Notes under the pieces: generated by a model
What the model saw: the letters and a program-made list of their open reading frames with translations, nothing else
Database searches by the model: none
What the model was told of the DNA's origin: nothing
Translations under genes and position numbers: made by a program
Shown: positions 25,959 to 35,328 of the stretch, piece by piece
How the letters are laid out: each line of letters starts with the position of its first letter
Position numbering within the stretch: position 1 is the first letter of the stretch
Source of the DNA: an uncultured Collinsella sp.
GTDB lineage: Bacteria; Actinomycetota; Coriobacteriia; Coriobacteriales; Coriobacteriaceae
Assembly (NCBI GenBank): GCA_958437495.1
Contig: CAUBOH010000012.1
Location: 1 to 64,000, forward strand
DNA: 64,000 nucleotides
Direction: 5' to 3'

Positions 25959-26030
25959 TGGGCGATACAAGATTCGAACTTGTGACCCCATCCGTGTGAA
26001 GGATATGCTCTACCCCTGAGCCAATCGCCC
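25959..26030 (-). tRNA. tRNA-Val(CAC)
   Basis: Acceptor GGGCGAT pairs with ATCGCCC, discriminator A; anticodon loop TTCACAC gives CAC; T loop TTCGAAT. 72 nt, no encoded CCA. Confidence 0.93.
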
Positions 26031-26318
26031 GTCGCCTTTCGGCAAAAGAGATACTATCATAGCCGCCCGTGGTTTACCAAGAACTTTTTGCCCCCGATTT
26101 TAAATTCGTGGATGCAAGCCGCTTCAGCGTAAACCAAGCTGCTGGCAAACCCGCAGCAAAACCATTCTTAATCGTTTGATTCACGATGTCTTGAGGCGGC
26201 AGGCAAGTCGTGCGTTGTTGTCCGCACGCCGTGCGATAATTTGATTCGTAATTAATTTGGACGACCGAAGGTCTTGCTCTGCTCTATCTGCGGAGTCTAA
26301 TCGAGAAAGGACGCAATC

Positions 26319-26990
26319 ATGGGTTCTGATAAGAAAACATCTAGCGAGAATGGTCGCATATACTATTTCGATAACCGCAAAGAGGACAAAGATGAAATGG
26401 AGAGGGTCAAACCCCTTCTCGACCTTGACCTTTGGGCACGCGAATTTGGAGCAGAGGAACTAGATGATCTGGTAAATAAACTGGCTGCTGAGAATAGGAA
26501 TGGCAATGATACCTACAAGCTCGCAGATTGCTTTATTGAATGCATCGAAAATAATGGCATTCCCAAAGACGAATCCGTAGCCAAATCCGATAACTACGCC
26601 TTTTTCAAGGCTCTTATCGAAGAGCTGGGCATTGAACCACAAACTGTTAAATACGTAAAAGATAACTACTTTGACATTACGCTACCCATGAGCGACGGTC
26701 CGTTTACCGTGAGCGTCAAACCATTTGCCCCTTATGTACCAGAGCCATGGCGGAGTGAAATCGCTATGAAGGCCAATGATAAGAAGGTCCGTGGCAAGAA
26801 GGACGATGGCAAGAGGATCGACCCTCGCTGGCACTACTTTGTGTCATGGGCGAAATACTGGGATGTCATTCTGAATTCCAATAGTGAATACGCAGCGAAG
26901 TTACGAGAACGCGACCCTGAGCACGCTAAACGCGAAACTCCCACTCACTTTAGCAATGCCGTCATGAAAAAATGGCTCAGAAAATCTTAA
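26319..26990 (+). CDS. Uncharacterised soluble protein
   Basis: 223 residues from ATG 26319 (GAAAGGA upstream). Rich in Lys, Asp and Glu, no TM segment or Cys pair. Noticeably lower GC than the flanking housekeeping genes, so probably acquired. A hydrophilic C-terminus (KKVRGKKDDGKRIDPRWHYF) may bind nucleic acid. No family recognised. It stands alone between tRNA-Val and an inverted HTH gene. Confidence 0.65.
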   Translation: MGSDKKTSSENGRIYYFDNRKEDKDEMERVKPLLDLDLWAREFGAEELDDLVNKLAAENRNGNDTYKLADCFIECIENNGIPKDESVAKSDNYAFFKALIEELGIEPQTVKYVKDNYFDITLPMSDGPFTVSVKPFAPYVPEPWRSEIAMKANDKKVRGKKDDGKRIDPRWHYFVSWAKYWDVILNSNSEYAAKLRERDPEHAKRETPTHFSNAVMKKWLRKS

Positions 26991-27025
26991 CTTTACGGGC
27001 TGGCGAGGTGTACACCTTGCCAGCC

Positions 27026-27406
27026 CTATTCGTCCAAAGCGATCGGTTGCCAGACGAGATCTTCGATGGTGCAGTTTAGGGTGTCTGCAAGCGCCAATGC
27101 CGAGGAAACCGAGGCGCGGCGTAGGTCGAGCTGGTTCTGCTCGTAGAGTTGTATGGCGCGAAGCTTAACCCCCGATTGGGCGGCGAGCCGTTTTTGCGTT
27201 AAAGAACGGAGTGGATTTAACACGACGCGAATTGAATTGATCCAATAAGACCCGAACCCTGCCGGCTGACTGCTTAGGCCGCCTCAATCGTCAGTGCCCA
27301 TATGTCTACGGGAAAAGCCTGAGTCAACGAATAGATAGCGGCTTCGCCCCACTTCATTAATTAAGCGAACAACGCTGTTCGCAATGTCATCTCTTCTGAT
27401 CATCAT
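27026..27406 (-). pseudogene. XRE-type helix-turn-helix gene with in-frame TGA
   Basis: The downstream part, from GTG 27223, encodes an HTH: LTQKRLAAQSGVKLRAIQLYEQ, then SALALADTLNCTIEDL. Upstream in the same frame, ATG 27406 has a strong GGGAGGCGG site and begins MIRRDDIANSVVRLINEVG, but meets TGA at 27284-27286 after MGTDD. Between the stop and the GTG there are no further stops (20 codons). So the intact gene was probably about 126 residues and is now split. The short HTH might still be made from GTG 27223. Confidence 0.55.
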
Positions 27407-27522
27407 CTAACCGCCTCCCACCACTCCTTTTTATAGGCATAGAACATATGTTTGCGTATTGTCACAAACGATAACTTTGTCGCAGAAATGCATATGGCTT
27501 CAAATTAGACATTGCATGCACA
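27407..27522. promoter_or_regulatory. Probable promoter region of the HTH gene
   Basis: On the minus strand TTGTGACAATACGC precedes an AT-rich CCTATAAAAAGG and the GGAGGCGG ribosome site. The exact -35/-10 pair is uncertain. Confidence 0.35.
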
Positions 27523-27554
27523 TAAAAGCAACGCTCCCTTGCCGAAAGCGTTGC
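27523..27554 (-). terminator. Terminator of the LPXTG protein gene
   Basis: GCAACGCT and AGCGTTGC pair around an 11-base loop, followed by TTTTATG on the minus strand, 52 bases past the stop. Confidence 0.7.
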
Positions 27555-27606
27555 CCTTAAAGCTTCTACAGAACTCCTGTATCGCAGCCGAGTGCGTCGC
27601 ATCGCA

Positions 27607-28713
27607 TCAGCAGCGATATGCGACGGCAAGGAGCGCTGTTCCCAGGAGCAAAAGCGTTAAGGAAGCAGCGATCCAGTTGTTGTCGCCGGTTTTGGGAAGT
27701 GTCGCTGTAGTTCCGGTGGCAGTCTTGGGTTTGGACGACGTGGCCGCCGTAGTCTTATTCACCGTCGTCTTGGTTGTCGCGGATGTCTTGGGCGACGTAG
27801 TCGAAGGCTTCACCGCAGGATTCGTCGACGTGTCAGCACCGGGCTTTCCCGCTGCAGGATCGGCGCTGCCAGCAGGCTCGCCCGCCCCACCACCAGGCAC
27901 GTCGCGCACATCGCTCTCCCCTGCCGGGCCAGCAGCACCCTCGGGCTCTATCACCACACGCGTGGCCACAGCCCCGCCGGCATCCAACACGCCTCTAGCC
28001 CCAAAGGTCCCACCGGCGGGCGCCACAAAGCGCGCGGACGTTAGCGATCCGGCCAGGCAGCCAATGCCGCCGTCGGCGCCGGTCGCATCTAGCCACGAGG
28101 CATCGACGGCAAGCGTCCCGAAGGGCACACCATCGCCGGGATCCTCGTCTAGGAGGTACGTGCCGTAAGCGTGCACGCCCGCTCCGGAGCCTGCGCCCGC
28201 AGCAACAACGCGCCCGCCACCGCGAACGACAAGACGACCCGCGACCAGGCCGGCCACGACCTCGTCCTCAATGCCGGCCCCTTCGGCCTGGGCATTGACG
28301 GTGCAGCCGTCCACCACCAATGCCTGAAACGCGTGGATCCCGCACTGCGATCCCGTGGCCGTTAGCGACCCGGTGCCGCGGAGCGTCAGGTTGCCCCACA
28401 CCTCCAGACCGCACTGCGAAATGTCCACGATGGACGTTTGCATCTCCTTAACGGAGTTTTGCCCGGTCAGGGTCACCACCAGGTAGCCGTCGGCGCCGAT
28501 GGCCTCGCCTGAAAAGTCGTTGAGCTCCAGGTGGTCGGCATCGGTCCAGGCCCAACCGGGGCCTGAGACGCCCAGCTCGTAGTACGTCGTGCCCGTAATG
28601 ATGAGGCTCTCCGCACCCGCGGCATAAGAAGGCCCGCCCAGCAAAATGCATAGGCAGGCCATGGCGGTAAACAGGATGTAGTGACGGCTAGTGTGGAACG
28701 CGGCAGCAAACAT
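27607..28713 (-). CDS. LPXTG-anchored surface protein
   Basis: 368 residues from ATG 28713 (GGAGC 5 bases upstream; another ATG lies at 28740). Signal peptide to about residue 32 (LGGPSYAAG). Residues 35-235 are beta-rich with repeated TLTGQNSV, GNLTLRGTGSLTATGSQCGI and GGGRVVAAGAGSGAGVHAYG units, as in right-handed beta-helix or carbohydrate-binding surface proteins. A Pro/Gly/Thr/Lys stalk precedes the sorting signal LPKTGDNNWIAASLTLLLLG and a short tail YRC, so sortase should link it to peptidoglycan. No sortase gene is in the window. Ligand unknown. Confidence 0.8.
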   Translation of the reverse strand: MFAAAFHTSRHYILFTAMACLCILLGGPSYAAGAESLIITGTTYYELGVSGPGWAWTDADHLELNDFSGEAIGADGYLVVTLTGQNSVKEMQTSIVDISQCGLEVWGNLTLRGTGSLTATGSQCGIHAFQALVVDGCTVNAQAEGAGIEDEVVAGLVAGRLVVRGGGRVVAAGAGSGAGVHAYGTYLLDEDPGDGVPFGTLAVDASWLDATGADGGIGCLAGSLTSARFVAPAGGTFGARGVLDAGGAVATRVVIEPEGAAGPAGESDVRDVPGGGAGEPAGSADPAAGKPGADTSTNPAVKPSTTSPKTSATTKTTVNKTTAATSSKPKTATGTTATLPKTGDNNWIAASLTLLLLGTALLAVAYRC

Positions 28714-28900
28714 AACCGCTCCGATCATCGCAGGAGCCAATAGAAGCTGCTCAAGAAAAATACCTGGTAGCAGCAGTTATTAGTGTAGCGAGATCGGGCG
28801 AGTAGCGAACGAATTGCCTGTAAACGAACCCCGAAATTAGGTGTAAATCGTTTTGCCAGTCGGTGAAAGGAGGAGGCGGACTCGTCGAGTCAGATATAGG

Positions 28901-30673
28901 CTACGAGATTGAACTGTCAGTGAAATTAACCAAAAAGGAAATCAATTCGCTGATGTTCTCATTGCCCTTCAGCTTAGAAATGTCATTTTGTCTTATAAAC
29001 GACAGGGAATTCTTGAGCCAATCATCTGAATCATGGGAGTGTTCAATTCCGCTCTCTTCGAATAGCGATTCGAGTTCTCCAGTTGTAAGAACATAAATAC
29101 CAAACCGAACCAGGTCACGAAGCGACACACAGCAGGCTTGTCTCACGCTGTCAGGGATACCGGAAAACACATCTGTTTTGTAACGTTTTTTGATTAAAGA
29201 GGCAATCTCCTTTTCATCGGATGTCTCTTGAATCGCCAATTCCCTATAGATTTTCTTTAAGCTGTTAGCGGCAAAAAGGGCTCTTTGCCGAATCTCTAAA
29301 TTGACAGAGAAGGCTTTCATTAAATTATTAAATTTGTCGTGATCATTGATGATGTCAAAATCACAGACACACTTACAGGGGAGACCCGTTGCTTTATAAA
29401 ACTTTTTAAGGTTTTTGAAGGCGTCTTTTCCATTTGTTGATACGAAAATCGGATTATCGATTTCGGATATTTTGTCACAGAGTGCTGAGTAGACGATGGC
29501 GTCTCGAGGCGCCTCAACAAGAATTGCCTCCTTTGAGAACAATGCATCTATATATTGCGGCGCATAATCGCTTCTATTCTTTAGCTTACCGATCTCGTCA
29601 TTTTCGACAATGTTAAACGTGCTCTCGCCTCCATTACGCTTCAGCCTAATTAGCGAGACCTCAGAACCAACAGAATCAAGAATTCCCTGCAAGAAATACG
29701 AACTGTGGGTTGAAATAAAAGCGTTTTGCAGCGCGTCAGATTCGGCAAGCATAGTTCCTAATTGTTTACCGAGTTCCATGGCATAGGTTGGATGAAGAAA
29801 AGCCTCTGGCTCGTCCACAAGAAGTATTGGCTTAGAGGCTCCCATAACTGTCAGCAGAATCGTTACATAGCTCCGAAAACCGTCGCCCTCGTTTCGAAGC
29901 TGTGTTGCATTCTGCATACAGGTTAGCTTTACCAACGAGTTATGACTATTTCGATAGCCTGAAAAGTCTTCAGATACGACTGGCACAACGGATTGACGGC
30001 TTGTTGTATTGTCCAGGGCAATATCTTTATGGAACAATCGTTTAACTGTTTCTGAAATGGTGCTGCACGTCTCATCAACGTCAAGCGCGCCTGATAACGT
30101 GTTATAGGAATCATCTCTAACTCCACGTGCCGGTTCACCAATCGAGAGAAGAAGGCGGTCTTCGGTCCCTGCATAATCAACAAACATGGGTCCCAAGAAT
30201 TGCAGTATCTGTCTTTGCCGTTCTTTCTCTTCCAGCAAATGATCAGTTTCATTGGGCTGAAGCAAGTTGTTCAAGCAAGCATGCCAGTCATCTTGCAAAG
30301 AAAAAGAACAAGGAAGCGATCGATACGTATACCCGCTGCTAGGTGATAATTGAGTACCGATATTGCAAAAATCTCTAACTCGCCATCCGTTCATACCGCG
30401 TACAACATGACCGGAGAGCCCATAAGAGCCATCAAGATCCTCTGCACTCTTTGGTAATGCAAGGTCTATTGAATCTGTAATTACATTGCTAGTGTCATAC
30501 ACATACGGCCCGTTGGGCCCATCGGTATTGCCGAGAATTGTCGAGCGTATTTCTTTAAGAAATTGACTCTTTCCCGAATTATTGGCTCCAATAACAATAT
30601 TGATTTTACCAGGCGAGTAGCTGTCGCCATTTTTAAATGAAATAGAATTGATTTTGAATTGGTAGTCATCCAT
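28901..30673 (-). CDS. OLD-like AAA ATPase with C-terminal TOPRIM domain
   Basis: 590 residues from ATG 30673 (GAGGACAAG upstream). Walker A GANNSGKS (29-36), a signature-like segment RNEGDGFRSY (about 260-269), Walker B ILLVDEPEAF (283-292) and switch STHSSYF (321-327). The C-terminal half has TOPRIM-type ILVEAPRDAIVY (Glu about 387) and VCDFDIIND (DxD at 438-440). This is the architecture of OLD-family nucleases, several of which act against phage. The base composition is clearly AT-richer than the core genome. Downstream partner of the HEPN-motif gene starting at 32116. Confidence 0.8.
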   Translation of the reverse strand: MDDYQFKINSISFKNGDSYSPGKINIVIGANNSGKSQFLKEIRSTILGNTDGPNGPYVYDTSNVITDSIDLALPKSAEDLDGSYGLSGHVVRGMNGWRVRDFCNIGTQLSPSSGYTYRSLPCSFSLQDDWHACLNNLLQPNETDHLLEEKERQRQILQFLGPMFVDYAGTEDRLLLSIGEPARGVRDDSYNTLSGALDVDETCSTISETVKRLFHKDIALDNTTSRQSVVPVVSEDFSGYRNSHNSLVKLTCMQNATQLRNEGDGFRSYVTILLTVMGASKPILLVDEPEAFLHPTYAMELGKQLGTMLAESDALQNAFISTHSSYFLQGILDSVGSEVSLIRLKRNGGESTFNIVENDEIGKLKNRSDYAPQYIDALFSKEAILVEAPRDAIVYSALCDKISEIDNPIFVSTNGKDAFKNLKKFYKATGLPCKCVCDFDIINDHDKFNNLMKAFSVNLEIRQRALFAANSLKKIYRELAIQETSDEKEIASLIKKRYKTDVFSGIPDSVRQACCVSLRDLVRFGIYVLTTGELESLFEESGIEHSHDSDDWLKNSLSFIRQNDISKLKGNENISELISFLVNFTDSSIS

Positions 30674-30799
30674 CTTGTCCTCGCCAACCTTTAATCACTT
30701 TTGAGTTGACCGATTACATTCAATACGGCCAGGCGATTCAAGCCCACAACAAGCTTCTGCTCACCGGCTCAGTAATGATTCCTCAGCATCTTATAATCA

Positions 30800-32116
30800 T
30801 TATTTAATATGCTTAAACAGTGCGGTCTCCTTTATCTTAGACATGTCGCATTCTCCATATTGTATCTGTCGACAAAGTTGGGCGAGTTCCGCTGCCGCCT
30901 TTCGGCCAAGACTAATTTCATTGCCATCGAGAACCGAATCGGTCTCGATACAAATGCACTCGGACTCGAAAGGAAATGACGTTACATATGATTTAATTTC
31001 TGAATTCTTGTTCGATATATCGCAATTGGCCGCTCTGCATATATCAACGAGTGGGACATTGATCCCGCCAAGTTGCTCGGACCATTCGCTCATATCTGAT
31101 AGATACAGACCATTTGATGGTTTAGCCGAATTAATAAATGCATCAAGCATGCCGCTTAAATGAACGGCAACAGTCTTTTTGGAGAACAATGCTGTGAATA
31201 GTACGGCTGTCGCTTCTTTAAAAGTCAGCTTATCTAATTCATCAAGAATGTCATTGATAGAAGATAAATCAATGAGGTGATGGCGTGAAACGTTATACGT
31301 CGACTCTTTTAACTGAGGAAATGTAGACTTTATTGCTTCAAGCCAATTCCGATAGGAATCTGTTTGCGTATAATGCTCAACAAAATCATTTCCCAAACAT
31401 TCCTCAATAAAGCTTTGGCCGAATTCAGGAGTAATACAATCCGGGAATCTATATTCGCATTCGGGATCGCTTCTTAATATTGGGAATGGGTCGGCTGCAA
31501 GGCGAAAGATCACACAAACCTTTACTGCCGCTATGAAATACCCAGCGAAATCTTCATGAATTCGACCTGCGCTTTCGGGGGCCATCCCATAGGGCTTGGT
31601 ATAAAAGGATTCGTGACCTTGTTTGTGGATATACTTATTCGCTCGTCTATTGAGTTTGCTGATCAGCTCATCAATTTCGGGCATTTGCTCAAGGAGCTCT
31701 CTGTACTCACTGTCTGCTGCGCGCAACATTCCTGATAGCTTGGAAAATGAAGGAAAACTCTCAAGCGAGGCCCATTTCTTATATTTTGCCTCGCGTTCAG
31801 CGTTATCCAGATTCGTGAATAGCGCCCCGATAAGGATAACCTCTCCAGCCTGTCTGACGGAATAAAACGCTGCGTCAAAGTGACCCTGATGAATTAGATC
31901 CAGTGAGTTAGCCAGGAGTTGGCAGGATTCAAGCAGAAACTGATTAAATGACGGCGTTTCGACAATTCCGCTTATAGAATCTGCCAATTCGTCAACATAA
32001 CTATATAGATGATAATAGTCGAGTGTATTCTCTTTTGTTATGTACCGCTGAGGATGAAATCTCCAGCTGAATAGCTTTCCATTTACGTCTTCATCGTTAA
32101 AGTTCATGTTGTCCAT
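30800..32116 (-). CDS. Uncharacterised protein with HEPN-like Rx5H motif
   Basis: 438 residues, mostly helical, no TM. Residues 60-165 read as a helical bundle (LANSLDLIHQGHFDAAFYSVRQAGEVILIG) ending in NRRANKYIHKQG, where R158-x5-H164 fits the RX4-6H motif of HEPN RNases. The remainder (170-438) is unrecognised. Same strand and same AT-rich composition as the OLD-like ATPase 126 bases downstream, so a two-gene module is plausible. HEPN assignment is by motif only and needs structure-level comparison. Confidence 0.55.
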   Translation of the reverse strand: MDNMNFNDEDVNGKLFSWRFHPQRYITKENTLDYYHLYSYVDELADSISGIVETPSFNQFLLESCQLLANSLDLIHQGHFDAAFYSVRQAGEVILIGALFTNLDNAEREAKYKKWASLESFPSFSKLSGMLRAADSEYRELLEQMPEIDELISKLNRRANKYIHKQGHESFYTKPYGMAPESAGRIHEDFAGYFIAAVKVCVIFRLAADPFPILRSDPECEYRFPDCITPEFGQSFIEECLGNDFVEHYTQTDSYRNWLEAIKSTFPQLKESTYNVSRHHLIDLSSINDILDELDKLTFKEATAVLFTALFSKKTVAVHLSGMLDAFINSAKPSNGLYLSDMSEWSEQLGGINVPLVDICRAANCDISNKNSEIKSYVTSFPFESECICIETDSVLDGNEISLGRKAAAELAQLCRQIQYGECDMSKIKETALFKHIK

Positions 32117-32230
32117 CTTTCAAATTAATTTGAGCACTGGTCTATTTCTAATATGCGCATCTATCGGCTGGATCAGAATCAAGTGCTAACGTATATTTCG
32201 CGATGTCTACCTTAGTGTAAGGTTGATTAA

Positions 32231-33392
32231 ATGAGTGACAATAAATCCAGCCAGAACGCGCATGAAGAACGAGTATTTAATGATGTTATCCAATTATCTT
32301 TAGCGGCAGGTGGTTATAAGAAAAAGGCTGCAACGAAGCTGCGAGGCATTCTCCGCTCAGACGAAGAGCGCCCTGATCTCGTAATACGACGAGGCAATGG
32401 ATCCATCATCGGAATGGAACATTTTAGGATTGATCACCATATTAAGCGGGGACGTTCCGCTAGTTCGAAATCAGCGGAGCTAATGGCCAATATGAATGCT
32501 CGGCGCGAGAGACTAAAGCCAGCACTCAGCAGAAGCGACGAGGCGCTAGATGAAGCAGCTGAAGTCGTCGCAAGTTTTGTATCTAAAGAGGTCCATCAGT
32601 GCCACTCTGCTTGTTGCGATGACCTTTCACGTTCGCTCTCTGTTAGGTTGTTTGATAAAAGGTCGGGGCATGCAATCAAGCTATTGGACTACCGTAAAAA
32701 CCTTATTGAGCGATATGGTGATGATCGCAATATCGAACTTGGCTATCTGATTGAGGTTCACTCTGATTTTCTCAGTTTGTTTTTGCACACCGGTTCCAAG
32801 GTCGTTCGCCTACAATCTGGCCATTGCCCCTTATTTGAGGATTTATTTACTCTTCTTCAGAAAGCCTCCGCTGAGGTTGATTGGATTCTTATAGGGTTTT
32901 TCCATGCCTAACAAATCAAATTGTTGATGCGGCAGTTATAGATTGCCGCAATGATTTATTCAACGAAAGTTGCCGTAGGCAAGGTCTATATTCAACCACC
33001 TATTTAGGGCTGGGGAAATCTGAGCCCTATTACATCCAAAAGAGGGAGGGTGATACTACGGTAAAGCAGGACGGAGATAATTACACTATTCTTTTGGAAA
33101 ACCCCGCCGAGTTTATCGATCCAATTACTTTATTCCGAAACGCAATTAGTGAAGCGGCGAGAGCTTTAAACTTAAAGAAAGCTGGCAAGCCATTTACAAC
33201 AACGTTATCAGTTCAGATGGTCTATGAAGTGGTATGGATGAGGGGTCCAAGGTGCCTGGAACCGTAACCGAGTCGGATATTGAATCCTTATTGCTAGAGG
33301 TTGGACCAAACGAACTTTATTCTCGTCTTCGAGCATTTTGTGACCGCTATCAAATTTCAAACCCATCAGACCACGCGCCTCGGTTAGTTTGA
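32231..33392 (+). pseudogene. Possible nuclease gene broken by two frameshifts
   Basis: Frame 1 runs from ATG 32231 to a stop at 32911 (226 residues); it includes ERPDLVIRRGNGSIIGMEHF, a PD-(D/E)XK-like pattern (Pro48-Asp49, Glu63). The next frame continues without gap from the T5 run near 32899 (PCLTNQIVDAAVIDCRNDLF) to 33267. A third frame then picks up at the G run near 33241 (GSKVPGTVTESDIESLLL) and ends at 33392. Together they would make about 386 residues. It is divergent from the OLD/HEPN-like pair and shares its low GC, so it was probably part of the same island. Confidence 0.5.
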
Positions 33393-33433
33393 CAAACGGT
33401 CGTTTTAAAGGATTGATTATATCGGTTATAAAT

Positions 33434-33475
33434 AGCACGAGGGGGTGTCGGCGCCAGCCGACACCCCCTCGTGCT
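33434..33475. terminator. Perfect 19-bp stem hairpin
   Basis: AGCACGAGGGGGTGTCGGC and its exact complement flank a GCCA tetraloop, located 54 bases beyond the stop of the ugd remnant on the minus strand. No T tract on that strand. Confidence 0.6.
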
Positions 33476-33528
33476 CAGCTAAATTGATTGTACTGTAGAC
33501 TAGCTCGCCCAGCGCGGCCAACACTCCC

Positions 33529-34270
33529 CTAGTCCCTCTTAAACAAATCCCTCGTGTACACCTTGTCCCCACGTCCGCGAGCTCATCGCTCCAGCGGTTG
33601 GCGACGATCACGTCGCAGCCGGCCTTGAAGGCCTCCAGGTCGTGGGTCACCTCGGAGCCGAAGAACTCCGGCGCGTCCAGCGTGGGCTCGTAGACCACAA
33701 CGGGCACGCCCTTGGCCTTCACGCGCTTCATGACGCCCTGGATGGAGCTCGCGCGGAAGTTGTCGGAGTTGGACTTCATCGTCAGGCGGTACACGCCCAC
33801 GACAGGCTTCTCCTTGCCGGCGTACACGCGGTCCCAGACCATCTGCAGCACCTCGTCGGCCACGAAGTCCTTGCGGGTGCGGTTGGCCTCCACGATGGCC
33901 TCGATCAGGTTCTGGGGCACGTCCCTGTAGTTGGCCAGCAGCTGCTTGGTGTCCTTGGGCAGGCAGTAGCCGCCGTAGCCGAAGCTGGGGTTGTTATAGT
34001 GGCTGCCGATGCGCAGCTCCAGGCACACGCCGTCGATGACGTCGCGGGTGTTGAGGCCGCGGACCTCACAGTAGGTGTCGAGCTCGTTGAAGTAAGCGAC
34101 GCGAAGCGCCAGGTACGTGTTGGCGAACAGCTTGACGGCCTCGGCCTCGGTGGTGCCCAGCACCAGCTCCGGGATGCCCACGGTGCCGTCGGCGTTCACG
34201 CACTCGAGCTCGGCGGGGTCGGCGCTCTGCGGCCGCGACGGCGTCGGCGTCCTCCTTCGGTGCGCCCACC
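33529..34270 (-). pseudogene. ugd: Remnant of UDP-glucose 6-dehydrogenase
   Basis: The central and C-terminal domains are recognisable: PELVLGTTEAEAVKLFANTYLALRVAYFNELDTY, GYGGYCLPKDTKQL with the catalytic Cys, and KAGCDVIVANRWSDELADV. The N-terminal NAD-binding domain is missing; only VGAPKEDADAVAAA remains, joined by a frameshift near 34230. A second frameshift near 33573 separates DELADV from DKVYTRDLFKRD and its TAG at 33529-33531. No capsule or exopolysaccharide genes surround it. Probably the residue of a former polysaccharide locus at the island edge. Confidence 0.75.
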
Positions 34271-34395
34271 AATGGACATCCCTGATCGAGAGGAAAGCAG
34301 CAGGAACAGGTGGTTGGCTGGGCGCTAATTTTCGGCTGGAAAGCGAGTGGTATGATTCGACCTACAGGCTTTCGAATCGAAACGGCGGATTGAGC

Positions 34396-35319
34396 ATGGG
34401 AAATGCTGTGATAACGCTCAGGGACTTGATGCCGGTGGCGCACCCCGAGAAAACAAAGGTTAAGTTCAACATGAACGCGGGCGATGTGAACCTGCGCGCG
34501 TACGACCTGCTGCTGAGAGACACCTCGACCCCTGAGAGGACCGATAACAGCTCGCGATGGTATGAGATGAACGCATGGAGGAGCGCGACAGGGCAGGCGA
34601 ACAACAACCTCAACCATGCGGAGTACCTGCTCTCGTTCGCCCAGTACTACATCTACGGGCCCGAGTACTTCATCTTCGGCGGCATGCACAAAGTGGAGAA
34701 AGCAGTGCCCGAGGTGCTGGGGGGCGTAGGCTACAAGCTGACACTTCTTCCCGACTATGAGGCCTACATCAAGCGCCTCATCATCAAGCTGAAGAAGCCT
34801 ATCGGGTGGAACATCTACAACAAGTTCTACGAGAACACGATGCATGACTTCGAGCCCGTGGTGTACGAGTACTCTATGAGCCTAGGCAACGTTGCCTCCT
34901 TCCCCGGCTACAAGTATGTGTGCATCGACCACAAAACCCTGCAGGCCGTTATCGCCAGCGTGGGCTCCGACTGGTACTGGGCGCTGGACAACGTGAAGGG
35001 CGTCTACTGCATCACCGACACAGCGACGGGGCGGCTCTACGTGGGCTCGGCCTCGGGCGACAGCATGAAGGACGAGGGCGCGGACTTGGGCATCTGGCAG
35101 CGCTGGAGCGCCTATGCCAACCCCGAGGACCCGACGGGCGGCAACAAGGAGTTCAAGGCCATCATGGCAAGGTACGGGGCTGGATACATCGTCAAGAACT
35201 TCACCTATTCCATCCTAGAGGTGTGCGACACCAAGATGACCACCGCCGAGGTGTGCGAGCGCGAGAGCCACTGGAAGAACGTGCTGGGCTCGCGCAAGTT
35301 CGGCATGAACTGGAACTAG
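34396..35319 (+). CDS. GIY-YIG nuclease-family protein
   Basis: 307 residues from ATG 34396. The N-terminal 200 residues are unrecognised (AYDLLLRDTSTP, FAQYYIYGPEYFIFGGMH). Residues about 208-300 hold the GIY-YIG core: GVYCITDTATGRLYVGSASG, then WQRWSAYANP and a terminal Glu/His helix (CERESHWKN). Similar large proteins with a C-terminal GIY-YIG domain occur in gut bacteria; their targets are unknown. Its TAG is followed directly by the ADP-ribosylglycohydrolase gene. Confidence 0.72.
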   Translation: MGNAVITLRDLMPVAHPEKTKVKFNMNAGDVNLRAYDLLLRDTSTPERTDNSSRWYEMNAWRSATGQANNNLNHAEYLLSFAQYYIYGPEYFIFGGMHKVEKAVPEVLGGVGYKLTLLPDYEAYIKRLIIKLKKPIGWNIYNKFYENTMHDFEPVVYEYSMSLGNVASFPGYKYVCIDHKTLQAVIASVGSDWYWALDNVKGVYCITDTATGRLYVGSASGDSMKDEGADLGIWQRWSAYANPEDPTGGNKEFKAIMARYGAGYIVKNFTYSILEVCDTKMTTAEVCERESHWKNVLGSRKFGMNWN

Positions 35320-35328
35320 GTGCGCACC

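Noticed and set aside
34066..34845. Minus-strand frame over the ugd remnant and the GIY-YIG start
   Set aside because: Mostly antisense to the GIY-YIG gene; only its end coincides with part of the ugd remnant in another frame.
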